From Tieghemiomyces parasiticus (Eukaryota; Kickxellomycota; Dimargaritomycetes; Dimargaritales; Dimargaritaceae): a stretch of DNA of 44,962 nt. The position numbers and the translations under genes were made by a program. The stretch covers positions 1-44,962 of the forward strand of contig JANBPT010000316.1 in NCBI GenBank assembly GCA_027575765.1. Reading direction: 5' to 3'. The notes under the pieces are model-generated. The model saw nothing but the letters and a program-made list of their open reading frames with translations, was not told the DNA's origin and searched no databases. Numbering within the stretch: the first letter of the stretch is position 1; the number at the start of each line of letters is the position of its first letter. Below are positions 1-11,327 of this stretch, one piece after another.

Positions 1-3000
1 TACTAGTGACTAAGGCCAGTGCCACGCTAATGGCGAGTACCACGAAGTAGCGCATGGTGATGACCAAGTATTGAGCAACAATAAGAGGTCGGAAACGGGA
101 CCTAAATGTTGACGGACTAAAGTTGATTGGTCGCTGCTGGAGATATCACCAGGAAAGTTGGCAGGGTATAGCTGTCTATTTCTTTGGACCGGACGGTAGC
201 ATATAAATATGAATTCCAGCAGCCGACTGGGAGAGAGTGCGTACGTATGTGGTGAGACTAGACAGGGAAGACAAGCTTGGATTGTCCAGCACCTGAGACT
301 ATCATAGCGTCCCTTACTCATCAACATGTCACCCTCTGGCTCGATAGAACCAATTTACAATTGCGGACAATTCAGCCCTGTGATTGGCCACCCTCCAATT
401 TGAATGCCGGACACTTAAGGCAAAAGCTGCACCCGAAACGGGTGGGGAGGGGAAGGGTCAGCACATGTGCTGTACTGGTCACCGGTGGGACGCCATGACC
501 ATGATTGACCCTGGTCAACAGGAGAACGGAAGAGGTATACGCCGCCACAAGGAACCAAAGGGATGAGCTCGTAAAACTGATCTTATCGCCGTAGGCACTG
601 ATAGCTGGGCGACAATAGTAAATGCGGACGGAAGAAGCCATGTCTAGAAGCCTGTGTAACAAATGGCCACCCAACCCCACGTGCGCTTCGCGCACGGCGG
701 CCAAGCCGACTTCGTTTCCACCGTGAACCATCGCCAGGAGAGCAGGCGAAGGAAGACAATCAAAAAGGGCGGGTGCATGCCCGCCAGCTCCGAAATTATG
801 GTGGCATAAGAAACAGCGGCACGCGCACCTTATAGGACGGAATTGCAATGGCGAGTGGCCTTCCTCATTACGCCATGTGCCACGAAGTCCAATTGTGCGC
901 ACCACATCCCTCTTATCGATGGGGGCGTGATAGTGGAGCGGAAGTGAGAGCGATACTTTTGGGGATGCGGAGAATGGGTTGCTTGCCGTGCCCTGGCTGA
1001 CTCCCCAGCTGGGCGCTAGTTCAGGCAAGAGCAAAGTAGGCGCCTCCCCCCAGCCCAGCTTCCAAACTATAGCCCACCCAACGCATTGCGGGTGGAGTTT
1101 TTAAGTATCACGTTGCACGAAAAAGGCAGGTGCGTATGGCAGTTTCCGAGAAGATACACTCTCTGGCTGCGATATGCCTTTCAAGGCAAAACACAACACC
1201 TGAAATGTGAGGGCCGTAGCTGCAGCACTGGGGGGGGGAAGAGCAATCCACAATAACTTGCAAGAATGGTGATAGATCTAGGCGTTCTTCATAAGCCACG
1301 GCTTCAGTGGTACAGCCCAGCAGCCCCGGCCCCAACGCAAACTTTACCAGCGTACCCTGGCTTTATGTTTGCCTAGAGCCTTTCTGTCGCCTTGCGTTGG
1401 ATCAGCCGCTCGTGCAGCACTGGGCCCGTTCCAAGTAGCACCACCCAACGCTTTTTCCTACACGCCACTCAACCCCTCCATTCCTCCACATAGGTTCGAT
1501 CGGAGATATGCATGCTCTCCAGCCCGCCCAGAGGGGTCCCCAGATTGCGCCTTGTAGCCGTACCTGCGTAGCGTTTACGACCTGCCATACGGCCAGTCCC
1601 TACCCCCCCCCTTAATTGGCAAGGGAGCGAGTGGTCTCCCGATGTAGTTTTAATGCATCTTTTCGCTGTTCGTTGGGCAGTAGATGAAAGCAGGGCAGCC
1701 CCCATTATCTACACTGCCAAGCTATTCAGACATATAATATCCCCCCGTCAGCAACCTATTGATACCGCCCGGTCCCCCCGCAGAGCGTTATTTGTAGCTT
1801 GTTGCTAGTACAAATTCGACCCCTAGATGTATCCCCGACCTGCCCTTGTTTAACAGCCAGTGCTTGTGTACGAGCTGGCGTCGGAGAGTAATGGGAGTAG
1901 AGTAGCAGCCCGCACTCGGAAACCGGTCCGTGCCTGCTCCGGTCTCAGCTTGATCGTGCACAGGTGGGAGGATTCTATTTAAAAAAAGAGCGCTATTGTT
2001 GGCCCTGCCAACTAAAAGTTGGGCTCTAACATGCGGAGGAAGGTGTGGCCAGCTAGCCAATGAGGATGGACGCGGTGACTCGGACACTGTGGCGCGGTGT
2101 GGTGCATCTGGCCGTCCCCACAGCTAGGTTCGATGGTCAATGGGTGTGGTGGTTTAAGGAGGTGTACTGCGGGCTCTGATCCTCACCAATCATAGCGCTT
2201 TTCCCCACAGCAATTAAAATCAGCCAGATGGCCAGCGGCCTTGCTGCCTGGCTTGCCCCCCCCTCCAGCCTACAATCTCTGTCGAGCTGCGCGATTTTAA
2301 TCTCAGCAAGGGATTGCGAGAGCGGATGTATACCGGCCTAGTCCGCCCGCTACTGAGTGTCATAGCACTTAAGTGACGATAAATAAATTTCCGTCCTTCC
2401 GCTGCCAGCGCCACATTAAACAAGGCTCGTCTGTTCAGTCATGAATTAGCTACTTTCCCCTATCCCGACTCGGTAAATAAATTGCCGGCTTCTCACCACG
2501 GCACCCCATGGTGGAAAGCGGCCTCTTATGTGATGCTTGAAATAGATATGTATACACACACACACACGCTCTTTCTCTCTCATCACCCTACACCCAGGCT
2601 GCTGATTAACGGCCGAGATGACCAGGAATGAACCGCTTGGGAAGGATCGCCGGAAGTCTGATCCAATAGCAGATCTCGTCTTGATCCAGTATAGGTAAAA
2701 ACCATTCTCAGGCCGACAGTTAGAAGTAACCGGGCGAAAATCACCACCTAAGCAGCGACTCTTGCTGTGACCAGCTTTCATTCCCCGCCTTGACCTTGCC
2801 TTGCAGCTTGGCGCGGTGCAAGTCTAGTATTGGCGATGGCCCCACCGACCAGGGCGTAAATAATTTGGGACGTTGGACTGACTAAGTCCTACCTATATTA
2901 ACACCGTTACCCCCTCCTCCCCTGCTAGTTTGCGGTTATAACTTTGTACAACATCACCAATTTGCCTTTGACTCTTTACCTCTGTCTATGTAACACCGTA

Positions 3001-3283
3001 CAACTATTATATCTGATATTCTCCGCCTATCAAGTTACACCATATCGTTTCTGTTCAATATAGGCTGGGTGTCCTGGTCACATATCCACCTTCCATCCGC
3101 TTTTCATTTCGCTACAACCGGTGCCGGTTCCGCTTGTATTTGTTTATATTTTTCTCGGATCCCCTACTACTGAACCATTTTTAACTCCCATTCCAAATTT
3201 TACTCGAGGTGCCTCGTTTCTCTCGCTACGCCCACTCACTTTCTTTCACTCCCTCCCCACCAATTTCATTATCTTCACCTATA
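1..3283. other. Intergenic stretch, no supported gene
   Basis: I see no recognisable coding region here on either strand. The longest open frames (for example 372-1034 on the minus strand) have no domain-like composition and resemble no family I know. The stretch holds a 9-base C run (1603-1611), a 9-base G run (1230-1238) and a short AC microsatellite at 2554-2567. The last 300 bases are pyrimidine-rich on the plus strand and probably carry the promoter and leader of the seven-helix protein gene that starts at 3284. Confidence 0.6.
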
Positions 3284-5035
3284 ATGCAGTTTTCAGGCGC
3301 TCATTGGCCAACCAGGATTATGGCCGTCCTCCTGTTTCTAGGCAGCCTACTTAACTTAGTTCGCGCCACGTTCACCATCACCAGCACAGGTCAGCAGGTT
3401 ATCACCTACGATTTGCCCCTATTCGGCCTGGGCCGTCATGAACTGGTGGATTCCTACACGGCCCGTCTGGTCCAGGTATCTGTGGACGACCGTTGCGAGC
3501 TCACTATGCAGGGCCAGTTTGTCTACCAACTCAAGGTCGACGAAACGGACCCCGAGGACGACGACGCTACGGCCTCGGACTCGCAACCCCGAGTATATGG
3601 CGACAAGGATGACGATGGGGATACCTTGATCGCCATGGTGAACTTAAGCGACCGGTGTCCGACCGTCGCCACAGCTATGCTGGCTAACAAGGACCCTGCC
3701 AGTGCCGAGGCTCGGGAGATCGTTAAGCTGGTCGACATGTTTATGTTCATCTCACGGTACAATTCCACCGAAGACATTGGCGGTCTTAGCGAGCCCACCT
3801 TCGGCTATTACAGGGATGCCCTCCCTTTCGACATTCAGAGCTTTGTGGCCGTTGGAGCCGATGGGGCCCAGGTGATCCGCCAGGCTCTTGCCCAGAGCGA
3901 CGTGGTCACGGGCCTTACCATTTCCGCCGTGCACAAACATAGCCCCTGGGACCCCTATTACCGTTCCGCCACTTACTTGGGTATTCGCTGGGGGTTCTTC
4001 ACCATCAACCTTCTAGTCGCCATCTACGTCGCCTATCACACCTTCCGGCTCGTGTACCCTTCCGGTTTAATTATGGAGGCAAGGTATCTGTTTCGCCTAG
4101 GCAGCAGCGTTCTGCTACTGTTGAATTTCATCTTGATCATGATTTCCCCGCTAGAAGAAACCTTCACCCGGGCCTCCGCCTGTATTCGCACGGTTGGCAT
4201 TGTTTTCGGGTGTTTTGCCTGTCTACTACTCCTGATGCAGTGGTCCCAGGTCCTCTACGCCATCTACAACTGGCGGTATATCCGCACCTTCTACATTTTC
4301 CTCCTCTGCCTTGATATCGGCATTGCCCTCTTCCTTGCCCTCCTACTGGTACAGGTATACCAACCGGGTACCCCTGGCCTCTCCGGTCTACTGCAGGCGA
4401 TTGTACTCTACGTGATCCCCGCGTGCATGCTGCTCATCTTGGTCGTGCTGATACTCACGTCCGTCTGGGTGTCGCGTGCCCAGAAGGATATGCACAGCAC
4501 TGGGGTGGGTCCGACAGCCCTGCTCCGACTCACTCACCTCTGTATTCTATCCTCCGTGGGATGGATCCTCATTATTATATTCATGATCCTGGGTGCCTCT
4601 TATCTAGAGCGCCCTCGTATCTCGTACTTCATCGCCTATACCGTCTGCACGCATGTCAGCTCTATCCTGGCCGCCGCCGCCATTTTGTGGACTTTGGCTG
4701 TGTCTTCCAATGTTCGACCTCACACAACTAGCCTCCATACCAGCGCCCCCCGCCGCCGCACCCTCATCCGCTCGACCCACACCACGCATACCCTAACGTG
4801 CCCGCCATCGGCTTGCGACGATCCAGCCCAGTCGAGCAACCATCCACTTGTATACCTTGCTAGCCATACCCGTGCCTCACTTAGCGAGAAGGACCGGTGT
4901 CATCTTTCGTACCCACTCGGCTACTCCGAAGAGAAGAGCGACGTGCTCGTTTCGGCGTCCACGCAGTCGTGGCACGACCGAGCCGATGACGCCGAGTTTC
5001 CGTCTGCGGAGTTTGGTGGCCGCAACATTCTGTAA
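3284..5035 (+). CDS. Orphan seven-transmembrane protein with extracellular N-terminal domain
   Basis: The product is a 583-residue membrane protein of unknown function. I chose the ATG at 3284; a second in-frame ATG at 3320 would start directly on a signal peptide (hydrophobic MAVLLFLGSLLNLV, probable cleavage after an Ala near residue 28). Residues about 29-235 form an ectodomain with a very acidic Asp/Glu loop, paired cysteines, an N-glycosylation site in RYNSTED and a segment (about 180-225) that resembles a protease-associated (PA)-like fold. Seven hydrophobic helices follow between about residues 237 and 470, then a polar Ser/Thr-rich tail of about 110 residues with a basic PRRR patch just after the last helix. 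This topology (secreted N-terminus, seven helices, cytosolic tail) fits a receptor-like protein. I do not recognise a named GPCR class and see no ligand-binding family with certainty. The frame is open without introns; the nearest downstream gene is convergent. Confidence 0.85.
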   Translation: MQFSGAHWPTRIMAVLLFLGSLLNLVRATFTITSTGQQVITYDLPLFGLGRHELVDSYTARLVQVSVDDRCELTMQGQFVYQLKVDETDPEDDDATASDSQPRVYGDKDDDGDTLIAMVNLSDRCPTVATAMLANKDPASAEAREIVKLVDMFMFISRYNSTEDIGGLSEPTFGYYRDALPFDIQSFVAVGADGAQVIRQALAQSDVVTGLTISAVHKHSPWDPYYRSATYLGIRWGFFTINLLVAIYVAYHTFRLVYPSGLIMEARYLFRLGSSVLLLLNFILIMISPLEETFTRASACIRTVGIVFGCFACLLLLMQWSQVLYAIYNWRYIRTFYIFLLCLDIGIALFLALLLVQVYQPGTPGLSGLLQAIVLYVIPACMLLILVVLILTSVWVSRAQKDMHSTGVGPTALLRLTHLCILSSVGWILIIIFMILGASYLERPRISYFIAYTVCTHVSSILAAAAILWTLAVSSNVRPHTTSLHTSAPRRRTLIRSTHTTHTLTCPPSACDDPAQSSNHPLVYLASHTRASLSEKDRCHLSYPLGYSEEKSDVLVSASTQSWHDRADDAEFPSAEFGGRNIL

Positions 5036-6100
5036 ATAGCCTTACCTTAATTTTCTCAAAACTTGCATCCAGGTGATATTCATACACAATGTATACGTGT
5101 ATTTAATTTTTGCCCGAGGTAACATCACTAAACCCCACCTGCCCAAGTCTCCCACAAACAAGTTGTACTGGAGGATAGTATACTACACACCAGGCCTTAC
5201 CCGCTTTGGGGATACAGCTTAAAACCCTCATTTTATACTAATTCTAGACGTATTGGCTTGACATTGGAGATGGTGTAGCAACCCGGAAAGAGAGAGAGAG
5301 AAATGTGAGAGTCGTGTGGGTGGTAGGAGTTAACTTACTAAACACTAAAATAAGCGTTAAGCTTATTGAACTGGGGATGGGGGTTGTGGATCGGATGATA
5401 ACTGTCGTTAATTAAATAGCGACCATTAGGTCTTTTTCTCTTTAATGATGACCAGCATCAATCAAGTAACTAGCCAGCCTGGACTAGGGGATTCAGGACG
5501 ATAGGCCGTGGTGGGACCAGGCGTCGGCGGGAACGGCAGGACGGCTAGGTAGCCGTCAGAGCAAGAATAGAGAAAAGAAAGCCCTAGAAGGATAAGAGGC
5601 GGCGGTGTCTGGAGGTGAAGGCGACGTTCAAAGATCAGGAAAATTGAACGCTGCTCGAAAGGAATATAGGTGAAGGAAGGGGGGGGGGTAATGGATAAGG
5701 ATAGAAGCGCGGAACCCAGATAGTGAAGTCTGCCAAACAGGTAAGCCACTATTGATCGGAATCAAGCTATGACATGTGGTATACGGAGGCGTGAAAGCGG
5801 CATCAAACCATGATCCAGCAGATATAACATTGAGAAGGCATTTCAACCGACCACATCCATATTCCTTTTGCTTTCATCTTGACCCATTTCTTTCTTCAGT
5901 ATCGTTATAATTTTGCTGTTATTTTTCATCTCATTTACAGCATCAAGTTGATTATATCCCTCGAACCATGCTTTGGCATACTGCACATGTCTACAGGTGG
6001 CCAGTGTGAAACTCCGTGGGGAAAAAAAATGAACCGGAAGAGACAGAGACTCTACGACTGGACATACAGCCCTTGACCCCGCCAGTCACCAGCGTGTCGT
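5036..6100. other. Intergenic region between convergent genes
   Basis: This lies between the stop codons of the seven-helix gene (plus) and citrate synthase (minus), so it should hold both 3' UTRs and polyadenylation sites. It has an AG microsatellite (about 5289-5301) and a 10-base G run (5679-5688). Open frames on the minus strand at 5462-5846 are low-complexity and unsupported. Confidence 0.55.
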
Positions 6101-7888
6101 TCAGAGCGACGCCTTCATGTGCTTGTGGGTTGCAAATTCGGACCGTTTGTTGGCTTGTCGGGACGCTACGGATTCCAGCGTAGCCAGTTCGTCACCCCCC
6201 TTGGCCTGGGTGGCCGTGCGGTCCTCAAGGGCCACATAGTCTCGACGGGGTTCGCCCACATACACCTGACGGGGCCGCCAGATTTTACCGTTGGGTTCCT
6301 CGCAGGACTCCTTCCAGTGGGCGAGCCAGCCGGCGATACGCGGGAGAGCAAAAAGTACCGGGTAATAATCGAGGGGCACGCCGAGACTGTGGTACACGAT
6401 CCCTGACAGGAAATCCACGTTCGGGTATAGCTTACGCTTGACAAAGTAGTCGTCCTTCAGGGCAGCCTGTTCCAAGGCTTGGGCCACCTTGAGCAACGGG
6501 TTTTGGCCAACGACCTCGAAGACTTCGTTGGCAACCCGGCGGATGATCTTTTGGCGGGGGTCGTGGTTGCGGTAGATGCGGTGGCCAAATCCCATTAGCT
6601 TCTTCTTGCGGGCCTTGACGGCCTCGATGAAAGCCGGGATCTGGTCCACGGTGCCAATTTCCTGGAGCATGCGCACAACGGCCTCATTGGCCCCGCCGTG
6701 GAGGGGCCCATAGAGGGCGGCGCTGGCCCCGGCCACCGCGCTGTAGGGGTCGACGCGGCTCGACCCAATGTGACGCATGGCGGCGGTGGAGCAGTTGAGC
6801 TCGTGGTCGGCGTGCAGGATAAAGAGCACGTCGAGGGCGCGCACGAGGACTGGGTGTGGGGTGTACTCCTCCTCCGACAGGTGATCGAGCATGTAGAGAA
6901 AGTTGGCCGTGTACGACAGGTCGTTACGCGGGAGGTTGTTGGGACGGCCGATTCGGTGACGGTAGGCGAAGGCGGCGAGGGTGGGGGCCTTTCCCAGGAG
7001 GCGGAAAATTTGCTTGTTGCGCATGCGTGCGTCGTTCACGTACATGTCTTGGCCGTTGAGGGCCGGGTTGGCCTCCGGGTGGAAGGTAGACAGGGCTGAG
7101 ATGCCACTGATGAACATACCCATGGGGTGGGCGTCGTAGTTAAAGCTGCGCATCAGCTGGCCCAGGTTGTGGTGCACGAAGGTGTGGTGCATCACTTCGT
7201 GGTGGAAACGCTCAAACTGGCGCGCGGTGGGCAGCTCACCATAGATGAGGAGGTAGGATACCTCAAGAAAATTGGACTTTTCGGCCAGGACCTCGATGTC
7301 GTAACCCCGATATTGTAGGATCCCGGCCTCCCCGTCGATGTAGGTGATACGTGAGCGGGCCACCGCGGTGTTCTGGAACCCCGGGTCGTACAGACGCAGG
7401 CCCGTACCCGCGGGGCGTCCTTGGTCATCGGTGTCGCGAATCTTGGCGAAATCCACGGCGGCCACTGTGTTGTTTTCGACTTTGAGTTCGTAGACCTTTT
7501 TGGTGCGGTTGTCCACCACGGTCAGGGTATCATGGTTCTCACTGACGGGATGAAGGGGGGAAGGTGGAGAAGACAAAGGCCGAGCACCTAGGTGTCAATT
7601 ACAGGTGCCGAGCGGGTGGGTACAACTACCCTGTGTGACCTCGGAAACTGCCCGAGCAAATAGGCGAAATTGGCGCGGAGACCGGGCAGGCCAGGGTATT
7701 GCTGCTTACCTGCCGGGAATGACTAGGAAGTTTCCGGCGCGCTGGTTCGAAGTGTCGAGCTGAATGGACGCGCCCGAGGTGGGGTCGGCCACGGTGAGCG
7801 GACCCCGGGTAGTTAAGTAGCTGTGACTGCCTGGGCTGGCTTCAACATTGCGACGGACGGCGGTGCTGGTCGCCGGAACAGGGGCCAT
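6101..7888 (-). CDS. Citrate synthase, type II (bacterial/plant peroxisomal-like), two exons
   Basis: Condenses acetyl-CoA and oxaloacetate to citrate (TCA or glyoxylate cycle). Exon 1 is 7710-7888 (ATG at 7888) and exon 2 is 6101-7541. The 168-nt intron has a GTAAGC donor at 7709 and a pyrimidine-rich acceptor ending in CAG at 7542. The join makes an AG|T serine codon and restores one frame of 539 residues. The catalytic triad is intact: His341 in YGPLHGGANEA, His380 in MGFGHRIYRN and Asp436 in KLYPNVDFLSG. The spacing matches E. coli GltA, as does His306 in LHADHE. Sequence blocks follow the type II family rather than the type I mitochondrial enzyme usual in fungi. There are extensions of about 60 residues at each end. 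The N-terminus has no clear mitochondrial or PTS2 signal. The C-terminus ends in Ala-Ser-Leu, at best a non-canonical peroxisomal signal, so location is undecided. Confidence 0.95.
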
Positions 7889-9749
7889 GGCAGAACGGGA
7901 AGGTGCGGTGGATAAGCGGAGGTGTCGGTGAAATGCGGGACGGCCCGGGCGTCAAAAGAGGTCGGTAGAGGTTATAGTTGAAATGAAGGGAAGAGGGGCG
8001 GTCAATGTGCCAGGGATTGAGACAGGTCTTTGTTGGTGATACGCAAGGTGGGAGGGCGGCGCGGGTGGTGACCCTATATGCCCGCCGGGTCACTCAGACC
8101 AGATAACCCACAGGCTCGTGATAAATTCAAGCTGCGCCTAGTATCTTTATAGCGGCTCCTCCGGGTATAGATAGCGCATGCTTGCGGCTACGCTTTCCCA
8201 CCGGGCTCTGTTACGTTCGCCACAAGCAGCATCAGAGTAGCGCCTTTCCTTGGGACCCACACGCGTTACTGGCTCGTGATTGGCAGGGACCTTCCTCACC
8301 GACCCGTCACCCTCCCCGTACTTGGGTCTTTAGTGGGGAGGGATTTGGCCGTAGGCCCGGTAGATTAGCACTGCTCCTCGCCCGTCGGCGGTATGACGCA
8401 CAGGCACCTCCTACCGGACCCTGGGAAGGCGGCGCCAGAGAACACAGCTGAAGCAGGGTAGGCGAGAGGTTACTAAGGCAGACGGCTCTAATCCGGCTAC
8501 CCATTAGCAGTCAAGCCTGCAGCCTCGGGCAGAGCAGGCCTTTAGAACCTAGGTCAGCCGATTTCTCGCACCCTCCTTTTGCTTGGTGGGGCGCGTTGGG
8601 ACTATGGCTGATTGAGAGGTTGGAGAAGGGCGTGTGGGTCAGGAACACCTCAGAGGCCAGGCCGGTCCAGTCACGTGTAACCAGAATAACCATTCTCCCC
8701 ATCACCAGGACTGGGGGTCGTCTGGCCCTGGCACACAGGAGGCGCTGACTGGCCTTGCCAACGACTGCCATCGTGCTGTCGTATCACATATGCCTCGCCA
8801 GGACTCAGTAAGCAAACTCCCATTGGTAGCCCATACCGTTAACCAATCGTGATCCGCTGCACACGAGGAGCGCCCGGCGGCCTGGCCAACAGGAAGCCCC
8901 TTGCTGACAAATCGACCGGCATTCCTGGTCTGCTATTGATCCACCAGCAAAGCAGTCATCCCACGCAGAGCGGTAGTGAGTTTTGCGTTTTAAAGTTGGA
9001 CAGTCTTATTGATCAACGAGTGGCTGAGGTTCCAACCGGATGGGCCGGCCGACTCTGGGGAGCCCCGCAGGACCGGTGAACAGTGCGGTTAAGAGGCACT
9101 GACGTGGCATTGCGCATGGCGCCCCTGCAGCAAAGTTTCCTAATGCCAAGAAGAACCAACGAAGAGTCAGGTAAGCACAAGGCCTACTGGCGCCGTAAGC
9201 AGCCATGGATGTTGCGCCACGACAGCTAATTGGCCCGTCCACAGGGTTGATGTCGATGCCGTTGCTCGGTTGCGCTTCCTCTACCACCATCCATCCATAA
9301 GTATGCCAGCCGCCATTGTAATCCTATGCTGTGCCGGTCGCCATCTGAGCTGGAGGTGCCCCTCCTCCCCTCCCATTGGGCCGCTTGCCATGGGGCTCAA
9401 CTCAATCGGCCCAGACAATTCTGAACGTGGACGACTGCGACAGGGAGGGCCAGTGGGTTGATGAGCTACGCGCTGCGGCGGGCCCCATCCACTATTTAAG
9501 GCCCCGGCTCTGCCCGGCTACTGCTTCCTTGCCCTCTACACTCGTTTTCAGCTGCTTATCTAATCACATCCCCTTCATACAATACCCGGCCGTACCTGTG
9601 TCGATTAGCCTCCCTTACGCACTCCCCACCCTCCCTTCTCTCCCCATCCTCCTCCCATCGCGTTTTTTTAGTTGACTAGATTCCATTACCCAATCACCTC
9701 TGCATCGATTCCCAACCGCCTTACGCGTCGACCCTTACCCAGCTATAGC
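7889..9749. promoter_or_regulatory. Divergent promoter region, citrate synthase / thioredoxin reductase
   Basis: This 1.86-kb gap lies between two gene starts that point away from each other and should carry both promoters. No coding region is supported inside it. On the minus strand a weak CATATAG element lies near 8075-8082, about 190 nt from the citrate synthase ATG. On the plus strand a better TATA-like element lies at 9493. I see no other structure I can name. Confidence 0.5.
9493..9500 (+). promoter_or_regulatory. TATA-like box of thioredoxin reductase gene
   Basis: TATTTAAG is followed by a pyrimidine-rich leader with no ATG until 9750, so the ATG at 9750 would be the first AUG on a transcript starting about 30 nt downstream of this box. 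Confidence 0.4.
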
Positions 9750-11091
<1,342 letters not shown>

Positions 11092-11327
11092 GCTGTACCG
11101 ATTTAAAAGTGACTGAGGTGCAGCATGTAGTATCCTTAAGTGCGTTGAAAATGTCGCCTCGTTTAGTTGATTGTCATATTCATTCATGTACCGGTGTAAG
11201 TAGGTTGAAGTGATTAAACTTAAATTGATTATGGTTCATCGGCCTATTAAAGCACTGAATCGGAAGCATTCATTGTGGCAGGAAGCGAGGGGGGGGGGGA
11301 ACCTTAAGGTGATGGGCCCCCTATGCT

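Noticed and set aside
372..1034. 220-codon open frame on the minus strand
   Set aside because: No ATG-supported start was confirmed, no domain-like pattern, and composition is like surrounding non-coding DNA.
5462..5846. Minus-strand open frames of 95 and 72 codons
   Set aside because: Low-complexity Pro/Ser/Leu products in the 3' flank of two convergent genes; no start or promoter support.
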